A DNA stretch of 7,866 nt from CAZHHM01 sp964532225 (GTDB lineage Bacteria > Margulisbacteria > WOR-1 > JAKLHX01). The notes below the pieces were generated by a model that ran no database searches, was not told the origin of the DNA, and was given only the letters and a program-made list of their open reading frames with translations. Where the stretch lies: NCBI GenBank assembly GCA_964532225.1, contig CAZHHM010000036.1, positions 1 through 7,866 of the forward strand. The letters run 5' to 3'. Within the stretch, counting starts at the first letter, position 1. The number at the start of each line of letters is the position of its first letter. A program made the position numbers and the translations under genes. Positions 1-5,280 of this stretch are shown piece by piece.

Positions 1-33
1 GCGATCAGTATCGTGGGCCTTAGCTTAAACATT

Positions 34-62
34 TTGCACAATCATTATACAATATTTATCTT
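34..62 (+). promoter_or_regulatory. possible sigma70-type promoter upstream of guaD
   Basis: TTGCAC at 34-39 and TATCTT at 57-62 are separated by 17 bp, a plausible -35/-10 pair for the deaminase gene that begins at 119. The leader would be about 50 nt. The surrounding 1-118 region is AT-rich and also contains a direct repeat CAATATTT (50-57 and 69-76). TATACA at 46-51 is a competing -10. The assignment is weak because AT-rich DNA yields such matches by chance. Confidence 0.3.
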
Positions 63-118
63 AAAACCCAATATTTGCTGAAATCCCGGGAATATACGAG
101 CGATGAACAATTGTAACA

Positions 119-1399
119 ATGGGTACAGCGGTAAAAAGCAGTGCGAGGGTATATAGGGGTAATATTATTACATCCTCGACACCGCGCGAATTAACGCAGA
201 TAGCTCGCGGCTCGATGTGTGTCAGGGACGGGCAGATCCTTTATGTCGGCAAGGATATTCCGCGCGAGTTCAGAGGGCACCCTGTTACAGATATCGGCAA
301 CAAGATGATCATTCCGGGATTTGTTGACCTTCACCTCCATGCGGGACAGTTCAGGAATATCGGGATCGGCCTTGATATGGAGCTTATGGACTGGCTGATG
401 ACATATACCTTCCCAGAAGAAGCAAGATATGCCGACCCGTCTTATGCGAGGCAGATATTTCCCCGGTTCATCAATGAGCTGATCGATCAGGGGACCACGA
501 GCTCTTCGATATTTGCGACAAGACATCTGGAGTCCACCTCAGTTCTATTCGATCTTCTTAAGAATGCAGGCCTGCGCGCATTTGTCGGCAAAGTGAACAT
601 GGACAGCTGCCCTCTTCAAAAGCTGCAGGAGAACACCGATGCTTCTATTGCCCAGACAAAAGAGATATTACAGCAATACGGCAGGGAAGGGCTCGTTCGC
701 CCGATAATCACGCCGAGGTTCGTTCTGTCATGTTCAGAGCGTCTTATGAAAAGCCTCGGGCACCTCTCGCAGATGCACGATGTCCCGGTCCAGTCGCATG
801 TCAACGAGAACAGGTTCGAGATAAAGCTTGTGAAAGAACTTTTCCCCAAGGACAAAAGTTACCTCCATATATACAAAAGAATGGGGCTTCTAGAGACCCC
901 GACAATAATGGCCCATAACATATATCCGAAACCGATCGAGATCGGGCTGGCAAACGCGACAGGTTCTTTCTATGTGGCGCATTGCCCGACATCCAATTTC
1001 GGTCTGCGCAGCGGGATGATGGACTACAGGCAGCACGAAGATGTCTGCGGGATCGGGCTGGGCAGCGATATAAGCGGAGGGTACACGATGTCGATGCGCA
1101 ATTCTATCGCTGATGCCTTAAAAGCCTCGGTAGCCGCTTCTATCAGGAACGGGCAGAACTATTTGACCCTGGAAGAGGCGTTCTATCTGGCAACTGCGGG
1201 CGGAGGGAATTTCTTCGGCAGGGTGGGCAAACTTGTTCCGGGATACAAAGCGGATTTTCTTGTGATTGACGATCATTCCGGTCCCGGGGAATTTGGTCTT
1301 TACGAAAGACTTCAGCGTTTTATCTACAGTTCTGATAAGTCCATGATCGAAAAAGTATTTGTCGACGGCAAAGAGGTAAAAAGGCCGGAACTGCCCTGA
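119..1399 (+). CDS. guaD: guanine deaminase (amidohydrolase superfamily)
   Basis: Predicted to hydrolyse guanine to xanthine and ammonia in the cytoplasm (purine salvage or catabolism). The 426-residue length suits the family. A short N-terminal beta part (about 1-65) precedes the metal-dependent TIM barrel. Visible motifs are GFVDLHLHAGQ (zinc ligands H72 and H74), the guanine-deaminase-like MDWLMTYTFPEE (90-101), PRF (199-201), QSHVNEN (H227, E230), AHN (H266), AHCPTSN (H288) and GSDISGG (D317). All expected metal and catalytic residues are present. The combination of the DWL...YTFP stretch with PRF...CS separates it from other cytosine/adenosine/triazine hydrolases, although substrate is inferred from family resemblance. 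ATG 119 is the only reasonable start because the next in-frame Met (residue 33) would remove the conserved N-terminal strand. No Shine-Dalgarno is visible in front of it. The gene stands alone: fba begins 62 bp downstream behind its own promoter. Confidence 0.87.
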   Translation: MGTAVKSSARVYRGNIITSSTPRELTQIARGSMCVRDGQILYVGKDIPREFRGHPVTDIGNKMIIPGFVDLHLHAGQFRNIGIGLDMELMDWLMTYTFPEEARYADPSYARQIFPRFINELIDQGTTSSSIFATRHLESTSVLFDLLKNAGLRAFVGKVNMDSCPLQKLQENTDASIAQTKEILQQYGREGLVRPIITPRFVLSCSERLMKSLGHLSQMHDVPVQSHVNENRFEIKLVKELFPKDKSYLHIYKRMGLLETPTIMAHNIYPKPIEIGLANATGSFYVAHCPTSNFGLRSGMMDYRQHEDVCGIGLGSDISGGYTMSMRNSIADALKASVAASIRNGQNYLTLEEAFYLATAGGGNFFGRVGKLVPGYKADFLVIDDHSGPGEFGLYERLQRFIYSSDKSMIEKVFVDGKEVKRPELP

Positions 1400-1419
1400 T
1401 CATTGCTCCGACATCTTCA

Positions 1420-1428
1420 TGATATAAT
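1420..1428 (+). promoter_or_regulatory. extended -10 promoter of fba-queF
   Basis: TGATATAAT is a perfect consensus -10 (TATAAT, 1423-1428) preceded by the TG extension. No good -35 lies 16-18 bp upstream; the nearest, TTGCTC at 1403-1408, is only 14 bp away, which is acceptable for an extended -10 promoter. Transcription would start near 1435, giving a leader of about 27 nt. A small inverted repeat, ATGAT-ATA-ATCAT (1419-1431), covers the -10. Confidence 0.6.
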
Positions 1429-1448
1429 CATCATATAAACCACATTTG

Positions 1449-1456
1449 AAAGGGGA
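1449..1456 (+). promoter_or_regulatory. ribosome binding site of fba
   Basis: AAAGGGGA lies 5 nt upstream of ATG 1462. It fixes the start of the aldolase. Confidence 0.7.
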
Positions 1457-1461
1457 TTCTT

Positions 1462-2391
1462 ATGCCACTTGTTTCGACCAAAGAAATGTTCAAAAAAGCT
1501 TATTCCGGCGGGTATGCGATAGGAGCTTTCAATGTCAACGACATGGAGATACTCCAGGGTATAGTTGATGCGGCCAAAGAGGAGAATGCGCCTCTTATCC
1601 TTCAGGTCTCGGCCGGCGCCAGAAAATATGCCAGGCACGAATATCTTATAAAGCTGGTTGAGGCAGCGCTTCAGACAGCGGACCTCCCGATAGCCCTTCA
1701 CCTTGATCACGGCGAGGATTTCGAGATATGCAAGGCCTGTGTTGACGGAGGCTTCTCCTCGGTAATGATCGACGGTTCCCGCTTCCCCCTCGAAGAGAAC
1801 ATAAAGATAACAAAACAGGTCGTTGATTACGCGCACAAAAAAGGCGTCACAGTAGAGGCCGAGCTCGGTAAACTGGCCGGCATCGAAGATGCCGTCAAAG
1901 TTGCCGCAAAAGACGCTACATATACCGATCCTGCAGAGGCGGAAAGGTTCGTAAAGGAAACCGGTTGCGATTCTCTCGCGATCGCCATCGGGACCAGCCA
2001 CGGCGCTTACAAATTCAAGGGTGATGCAAGCCTCGATATCGCAAGACTGAACGAGATAGCAAAAAGGCTGCCGAACTTTCCTCTGGTGCTTCACGGTGCA
2101 TCTTCAGTTCCTCAATACCTGGTAGATGAATGTAACAAGTACGGCGGCAAGCTGCCCGGTGCCAAGGGCGTTCCCGAGGAAATGTTAAGGGAAGCCGCAA
2201 AAGGCGCAATATGCAAGATCAATATCGACACCGACCTCAGGCTTGCAATGACAGCCACCATAAGGAAGATATTCGTCGAATCACCTGCAGAGTTCGACCC
2301 CAGAAAATATCTCGGACCGGCTAGGGACGAGATCAAGAAAGTGGTCAAGCACAAGATAAAGGACGTGCTCGGCTGCTCGGGTAAAGCGTAG
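1462..2391 (+). CDS. fba: class II fructose-1,6-bisphosphate aldolase
   Basis: Zinc-dependent aldolase that reversibly cleaves fructose-1,6-bisphosphate to dihydroxyacetone phosphate and glyceraldehyde-3-phosphate in cytosolic glycolysis/gluconeogenesis. The 309 residues form a single TIM barrel of the shorter (about 307-aa) class II type. The N-terminus MPLVSTKEMF and GAFNVND (21-27) are typical. Visible active-site residues are LDHG (catalytic D82, zinc ligand H83), EAELG (E134), GTSHGAYKFKG (H180), VLHGASS (H211) and NIDTD (254-258), the phosphate/DHAP-binding strand. Related family members use tagatose-bisphosphate or ketose-bisphosphate; the GTSHGAYKFKG and NIDTDLR signatures favour fructose-bisphosphate. 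ATG 1462 has a good ribosome binding site. queF follows 32 bp after the TAG stop, so the two are likely co-transcribed although they have no obvious metabolic link. Confidence 0.95.
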   Translation: MPLVSTKEMFKKAYSGGYAIGAFNVNDMEILQGIVDAAKEENAPLILQVSAGARKYARHEYLIKLVEAALQTADLPIALHLDHGEDFEICKACVDGGFSSVMIDGSRFPLEENIKITKQVVDYAHKKGVTVEAELGKLAGIEDAVKVAAKDATYTDPAEAERFVKETGCDSLAIAIGTSHGAYKFKGDASLDIARLNEIAKRLPNFPLVLHGASSVPQYLVDECNKYGGKLPGAKGVPEEMLREAAKGAICKINIDTDLRLAMTATIRKIFVESPAEFDPRKYLGPARDEIKKVVKHKIKDVLGCSGKA

Positions 2392-2422
2392 GCTAGGGAA
2401 CAGGGAACGGGGGCTGGGGAAC
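2391..2422 (+). repeat. GGGAAC short repeats in the fba-queF gap
   Basis: The 32-bp gap between fba and queF is G-rich and carries GGGAAC three times (2396, 2403 and 2417). A longer imperfect direct repeat, GGCTAGGGAAC at 2391-2401 and GGCTGGGGAAC at 2412-2422, has one mismatch. The first copy begins in the final G of the fba stop codon. The second ends just before the queF GTG and supplies its only purine-rich ribosome-binding candidate (GGGGAA, 2416-2421). Confidence 0.6.
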
Positions 2423-2423
2423 G

Positions 2424-2804
2424 GTGAAGGCATATTCTTCTGGCGCAAGATCGGGATTATCTGCGAAACTCCCGAAAATAGAGACTTTCGAAAGTCAATT
2501 TATTGATTACGAAATATCTATCACAGAACCGGAATTCACCTCGGTCTGTCCAAAGACCGGGCTGCCTGATTTCGGGACGATCACGATCAAGTATATTCCC
2601 GATAAAAAATGTCTGGAGCTTAAGTCGCTGAAGATGTATTTCAATTCTTACCGGAACATAGGCATATTCATGGAAAATTCGGTCAACAGGATACTTGAGG
2701 ATATCGTGAAGGCATGTAAGCCGAAAAAATGTTCAGTTGTCGGAGACTTTAATCCCCGCGGAGGGATAAAGACCGTTGTAGAGGCTTCTTTTCCAAGAAA
2801 ATAA
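2424..2804 (+). CDS. queF: NADPH-dependent 7-cyano-7-deazaguanine (preQ0) reductase
   Basis: Reduces the nitrile of preQ0 to preQ1, a late free-base step in queuosine biosynthesis for tRNA wobble position 34. The 126-residue protein is a short unimodular QueF with the T-fold. Visible features are FTSVCPKTGLPDFG with nucleophile C42 and the proton-donor D49, then ELKSLK (65-70), the NADPH/substrate motif, then SYRNIGIFMENSVNRI, with E84 in the position of the substrate-binding Glu, and GDFNPRGGI near the C-terminus. The histidine just before that Glu in Bacillus subtilis QueF (FHE) is Met83 here. The start is GTG 2424; the next in-frame Met is residue 71, inside the core, and the 41 residues before the catalytic Cys match short QueF proteins. 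No other queuosine gene is in the window. Its 3' end converges on the GNAT gene across an inverted-repeat element. Confidence 0.9.
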   Translation: MKAYSSGARSGLSAKLPKIETFESQFIDYEISITEPEFTSVCPKTGLPDFGTITIKYIPDKKCLELKSLKMYFNSYRNIGIFMENSVNRILEDIVKACKPKKCSVVGDFNPRGGIKTVVEASFPRK

Positions 2805-2940
2805 ATTCCAAATCCCAAGCACCAAATTCCAGACAAATCTCAAATTCCAAATTACAAAACGGAGACTGTCTTTGTTTGTGATTTTGGTCATTGGTGCTTG
2901 TGATTTGTCTGGTATTTGGGATTTGTAATTTGGTGCTTTG
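2805..2940. repeat. intergenic imperfect inverted-repeat element
   Basis: The whole gap between the convergent stops of queF and the GNAT gene consists of short-period AAATTCCAAATCCC-like sequence on the left and its approximate reverse complement (ATTTGGGATTTGTAATTTGG-like) on the right. The best-paired arms are 2822-2839 and 2902-2919 (17 of 18 positions, including an exact 11-bp match CCAGACAAATC / GATTTGTCTGG). Pairing continues outward with one bulge of about 5 nt, and inward more loosely. TTGGTGCTT is present directly twice on the right (about 2891 and 2931) and inverted once on the left (AAGCACCAA, 2817-2825). It looks like a dispersed, non-coding repeat capable of forming a long hairpin. 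It might also limit read-through between the convergent genes. No transposase or clear target duplication is visible. Confidence 0.7.
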
Positions 2941-3348
2941 CTATCTATCCAGCTTCATCACAGTGCATCCGACCTTGGTACAGCCCTCACACCACTCGGC
3001 TTTTCTTATCATGGAATTTGGGGGAGTATCGGCCACGGGCCTGAAACCGAACTGTTTAAAGAAATCCGGTATCAGAGTAGTAAGATAAAGGGTCCCTTTT
3101 GAATTATCAAGCAAATTCTCTATTATCTTTTTTCCCAGACCTTTTTTCCTGAATTCCTTTACTATTCCGATCGTCCCCAGCTCAAGAGCGTCATCATGCT
3201 GCCACAGTCTTCCGAACCCGGCTATCTTGCCGTTCTCTTCTGCCACAATGAATTGCTCGGCCTCGGTGTCATTCGAGTCAAGGTCCATAGTAAGCGCAAG
3301 GGCATTTATCTCTTTCATGTCCGCCTCTGCAGCCTTCCTTATCTTCAT
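2941..3348 (-). CDS. GNAT-family N-acetyltransferase
   Basis: Acetyl-CoA-dependent acetyltransferase of about 135 residues, a single GNAT domain; the substrate cannot be read from sequence. The N-terminus MKIRKAAEADMKEI is the usual first strand and helix. LGTIGIVKEFRKKGLGKKI (58-75) is motif A with the acetyl-CoA pyrophosphate-binding loop RKKGLG, and DFFKQFGFRPV (95-105) is the F-x-x-x-GF motif B region. The C-terminal tail has three cysteines, C120, C123 and C128 (CEGC....C), reminiscent of ArgA-like/YhbS-like stand-alone GNATs, and might bind metal. I choose ATG 3348. The frame stays open up to 3435, but that extension is low-complexity, overlaps a palindrome and lies before the conserved start. 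A TGT-TATAAT element ends only 7 nt from this ATG, which suggests a leaderless mRNA and agrees with the absence of a Shine-Dalgarno. Confidence 0.85.
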   Translation of the reverse strand: MKIRKAAEADMKEINALALTMDLDSNDTEAEQFIVAEENGKIAGFGRLWQHDDALELGTIGIVKEFRKKGLGKKIIENLLDNSKGTLYLTTLIPDFFKQFGFRPVADTPPNSMIRKAEWCEGCTKVGCTVMKLDR

Positions 3349-3351
3349 AAA

Positions 3352-3380
3352 TTGAATTATAACAGGGGATTTGATAGGAT
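3352..3380 (+). promoter_or_regulatory. promoter of the ddl-ftsQ-ftsZ cluster
   Basis: TTGAAT (3352-3357), a 17-bp spacer and TAGGAT (3375-3380) preceded by TGA give a -35 with an extended -10. Transcription would start near 3387, leaving a leader of about 94 nt that contains both 18-bp palindromes. It physically overlaps the divergent GNAT promoter, so simultaneous occupancy by polymerase is unlikely. Confidence 0.5.
3356..3364 (-). promoter_or_regulatory. extended -10 promoter of the GNAT gene
   Basis: On the minus strand the sequence reads TGTTATAAT, a consensus -10 (TATAAT, 3361-3356) with the TG extension. Transcription would start near 3349, at or within a base or two of ATG 3348. No good -35 is present. 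The element lies inside the spacer of the oppositely directed ddl promoter. Confidence 0.5.
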
Positions 3381-3411
3381 GTTTTAAGACCGAGGACGGA
3401 AGGCTGAGGGC

Positions 3412-3429
3412 CCGAGGCTGAAGCCTCGG
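3412..3429. repeat. 18-bp perfect palindrome 1 (CCGAGGCT-GA-AGCCTCGG)
   Basis: Eight-base arms flank a 2-base centre with no mismatch. It shares its length, geometry and CCGA...TCGG ends with palindrome 2, 19 bp further on. It lies in the predicted ddl leader. It could be an RNA hairpin, a protein-binding site or a member of a dispersed palindromic repeat family. Confidence 0.75.
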
Positions 3430-3448
3430 CTCCAACCAGAAAAAGGTG

Positions 3449-3466
3449 CCGACACTTTAGTGTCGG
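3449..3466. repeat. 18-bp perfect palindrome 2 (CCGACACT-TT-AGTGTCGG)
   Basis: Same 8-2-8 design as palindrome 1, with conserved CCGA/TCGG ends but a different inner stem (CACT/AGTG against GGCT/AGCC). It ends 4 bp before the purine-rich ribosome binding region of ddl, so as an RNA hairpin it could influence ddl translation. Confidence 0.75.
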
Positions 3467-3470
3467 GAAA

Positions 3471-3475
3471 AAGGA
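3471..3475 (+). promoter_or_regulatory. ribosome binding site deciding the ddl start
   Basis: AAGGA sits 5 nt upstream of ATG 3481. This favours ATG 3481 over the in-frame GTG 3460, which falls inside palindrome 2 and has no comparable site in front. Confidence 0.65.
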
Positions 3476-3480
3476 AATCG

Positions 3481-4422
3481 ATGAACGAAAAACTCAAAGA
3501 CCTGAAGGTCGCTGTGCTGTACGGAGGGACATCCGGAGAGCGGGAAGTGTCCTTGCGCAGCGGAAAAAAAGTGCACGAAAGTCTGGTCTCTCAAGGTCTG
3601 AACGCCTATCTCGTGGACACAAAAGAAGATTTCATCGCAATGCTTAAGGAAAATAGACCTGATGTCGCCTTCATAACCGTTCACGGCAGGGGCGGAGAGG
3701 ACGGAGTACTTCAGGGAACGCTTGAGGCATTAGGCATCAAATATTCAGGCTCCGGGGTCCTTGCCAGCGCCGCGGCGATGAACAAGATCGCGTCAAAGAG
3801 GATATGGATTGGGGCCGGTGTTCCCACCCCTAAATTCTATTTGTTCGACAACAGCTCCGACCTAAAGGAGCAATGTGAAAGACTGCTCAGGACCTTTCCT
3901 CTGCCCCTGGTACTGAAACCTGTTTCCGAAGGCTCCAGCCTTGGCGTAAATATCATGACCAAGCCTGAGGACCTGCTTCCCTCCGTGAAAAATACTATAG
4001 CCGAATTTGGGGACGCATTTGCGGAAGAGTTCATCAAAGGCACTCAGGTGACGGTAGGCATAATCGATGACGGGGGGAAACTGAAGGCTCTGCCTGTTCT
4101 TGAGCTTGTCCCAAAAGCGGACTTTTATGATTTCAAGGCCAAGTATACTGCAGGCATGACCCAATTCATCGTGCCGGCCCGGCTCCCCAAGCTTGTCTAT
4201 TCAAGAGTGCAGGCAGCGGCTATCGATGCATTTATAGCGCTGGAATGCAGGGGGCTGGCCAGGATAGATTTTATTATCGACAGTGACGGGACCCCTTTCG
4301 CACATGATGCCAACACCATACCCGGTATGACCGACCTTTCTGATCTCCCCGCTCAGGCTGCTGCGGACGGCATATCCTACGATGAGCTGGTCATAAAAAT
4401 ACTCGAAAGCGCGCTTAAGTGA
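3481..4422 (+). CDS. ddl: D-alanine--D-alanine ligase
   Basis: ATP-grasp enzyme that joins two D-alanines for the peptidoglycan pentapeptide in the cytoplasm. The 313 residues are a normal length. Visible features are VAVLYGGTSGEREVSLRSG (N-terminal substrate site, E20), VHGRGGEDGVLQG (68-80), MNK (K102), LKPVSEGSSLGV (ATP lysine K146 and the serine loop 152-153), and the omega loop YDFKAKYTAG (K221, Y222). Tyr at 222, rather than Phe, argues for D-Ala over D-lactate as second substrate. In the C-terminal motif, E. coli DdlB has LEANTSPGMTSHSLVP. Here it is HDANTIPGMTDLSDLP, so the metal-binding Glu270 equivalent is Asp276 and the Leu282 equivalent is Asp288, while N278 and S287 are kept. The rest of the fold is intact, so an active ligase is likely. 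The stop overlaps the ftsQ start by 4 bp (GTGA), a sign of translational coupling. murB/murC, frequent upstream partners, are absent. Confidence 0.92.
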   Translation: MNEKLKDLKVAVLYGGTSGEREVSLRSGKKVHESLVSQGLNAYLVDTKEDFIAMLKENRPDVAFITVHGRGGEDGVLQGTLEALGIKYSGSGVLASAAAMNKIASKRIWIGAGVPTPKFYLFDNSSDLKEQCERLLRTFPLPLVLKPVSEGSSLGVNIMTKPEDLLPSVKNTIAEFGDAFAEEFIKGTQVTVGIIDDGGKLKALPVLELVPKADFYDFKAKYTAGMTQFIVPARLPKLVYSRVQAAAIDAFIALECRGLARIDFIIDSDGTPFAHDANTIPGMTDLSDLPAQAAADGISYDELVIKILESALK

Positions 4423-5180
4423 AAAAACGCCCCTCCAGGTCAAATACGAAGAAGAAACGTACGCCCGTAGTAAAATACCTGTTCATCATGCTTATACTTG
4501 CCTGCACAGCCGTTGCCTTGCTTTCGCTTCCTGTGTGGACGGTGAAAAAGATCGTTGTTAAGGGCAATGACATGGCTTCGCGCGAAAAGATAGTCAGGGC
4601 AGTTTCGATATCAAGGAGCGAGAATATCTTCTTCCTTGATTACGGCGAGATCGCAAGACGGGCGGCTTCGGTCCCGAGAGTACGCAGCGCCAAGGCCTAT
4701 CCGCAGGTGCCTGATTCCGTTGTCATAGATGTCACGGAAAGAAGGCCGTTCGCCGTTGCCATCATCGAAGGGGAGCATACCGTGATAGATGATGAAGGCG
4801 TGATACTGCAGGTGTCCGGGACCGACAAGGGAAGGTCATACGATCTTGCCTCTCTTTCTACGGTCGTAGGCCTTAAGAGGACCTCGGTCAAAGAAGGAAG
4901 GATAGCCGACAAAAAGGTCATGTCCGCGATGACATCTGCCATAAAAAAACTGACCGCTCTGATGAACCGGTCAAAATTCGAGCTTGAGATACCAGGGCCG
5001 GGAGAACTTAATATCCTGGTCGATGATGTGATCAAGGTCAAGATGGGGGACACGGGGGACGTAGACAAAAAACTGGCAGTTCTATCGGTGATCTTGAAAA
5101 AGATCGGGCAAAAAGGAAGGAAGATCGAATACATCGACCTCAGGGTCCCGTCTAGCCCGGCGGTCAAGTTCAGGCCGTAG
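4419..5180 (+). CDS. ftsQ: cell division protein FtsQ/DivIB
   Basis: Bitopic divisome protein that links early and late division proteins through FtsB/FtsL. The 253 residues comprise a very basic cytoplasmic tail (1-19, rich in K and R), one membrane segment (about 20-38, YLFIMLILACTAVALLSLP), then a POTRA domain (about 41-110) starting VKKIVVKGNDMASREKIV and ending VVIDVTERRPFAV. The FtsQ beta domain follows (about 111-235), including HTVIDDEGVIL. This order and length match FtsQ. The start is GTG 4419 inside GTGA, overlapping the ddl stop, so translation is probably coupled to ddl; no strong Shine-Dalgarno is visible. Sequence identity across FtsQ proteins is low, so the call rests on topology, the POTRA pattern and the position between ddl and ftsZ. 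ftsA, which usually follows ftsQ, is absent. Confidence 0.9.
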   Translation: MKKRPSRSNTKKKRTPVVKYLFIMLILACTAVALLSLPVWTVKKIVVKGNDMASREKIVRAVSISRSENIFFLDYGEIARRAASVPRVRSAKAYPQVPDSVVIDVTERRPFAVAIIEGEHTVIDDEGVILQVSGTDKGRSYDLASLSTVVGLKRTSVKEGRIADKKVMSAMTSAIKKLTALMNRSKFELEIPGPGELNILVDDVIKVKMGDTGDVDKKLAVLSVILKKIGQKGRKIEYIDLRVPSSPAVKFRP

Positions 5181-5190
5181 TCGCGTGACA

Positions 5191-5218
5191 TTGTTTTTGC
5201 GACCGGATATGCTAGAAT
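5191..5218 (+). promoter_or_regulatory. promoter immediately upstream of ftsZ
   Basis: TTGTTT (5191-5196), a 16-bp spacer and TAGAAT (5213-5218) preceded by TGC form an extended -10 promoter in the 100-bp ftsQ-ftsZ gap. Transcription would begin near 5225, giving a leader of about 56 nt. This would let FtsZ be made in excess of FtsQ. Confidence 0.55.
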
Positions 5219-5267
5219 TAGATAGTTGACCGACGGACCGCGCATTATCAAATGCCAAACCCCGTTC

Positions 5268-5272
5268 AGGAG
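5268..5272 (+). promoter_or_regulatory. ribosome binding site of ftsZ
   Basis: AGGAG lies 8 nt before GTG 5281 and supports this non-ATG start, which places the conserved NIKVFGVGGAGNNAV strand at residues 13-27. Confidence 0.7.
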
Positions 5273-5280
5273 CTAAAAAG

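Noticed and set aside
103..156. ATG 103 as a start or leader peptide before guaD
   Set aside because: It is out of frame, stops after 17 codons, and has no ribosome binding site.
1417..2094. 225-codon minus-strand frame opposite fba
   Set aside because: It is antisense to a clearly conserved aldolase, with no motif of its own.
2648..3088. Short frames across the inverted-repeat element on both strands
   Set aside because: Their hydrophobic LVFGICNLVL-like translations come from the ATTTGG-type repeat, and they overlap queF or the GNAT gene. These are typical spurious ORFs.
3349..3435. N-terminal extension of the GNAT frame to an ATG at 3435
   Set aside because: The extra 29 residues are low-complexity, run through palindrome 1 and precede the conserved MKIRKA start; the extended -10 also lies inside this stretch.
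3431..3466. Palindrome 2 as an intrinsic terminator
   Set aside because: On the plus strand no T-run follows. On the minus strand CACCTTTTTC follows the stem, which is only weakly terminator-like, and no upstream minus-strand gene needs it.
3412..3466. CRISPR-like array
   Set aside because: There are only two units, each palindromic with different inner sequence, a single 19-bp spacer and no cas genes.
3460..3480. GTG 3460 as the ddl start
   Set aside because: It falls inside palindrome 2 and lacks a ribosome binding site, while ATG 3481 has AAGGA at correct spacing and begins just before the conserved first strand.
4697..5251. 184-codon minus-strand frame opposite ftsQ
   Set aside because: It is a shadow of ftsQ codon usage with serine-rich, feature-poor translation and no ribosome binding site.
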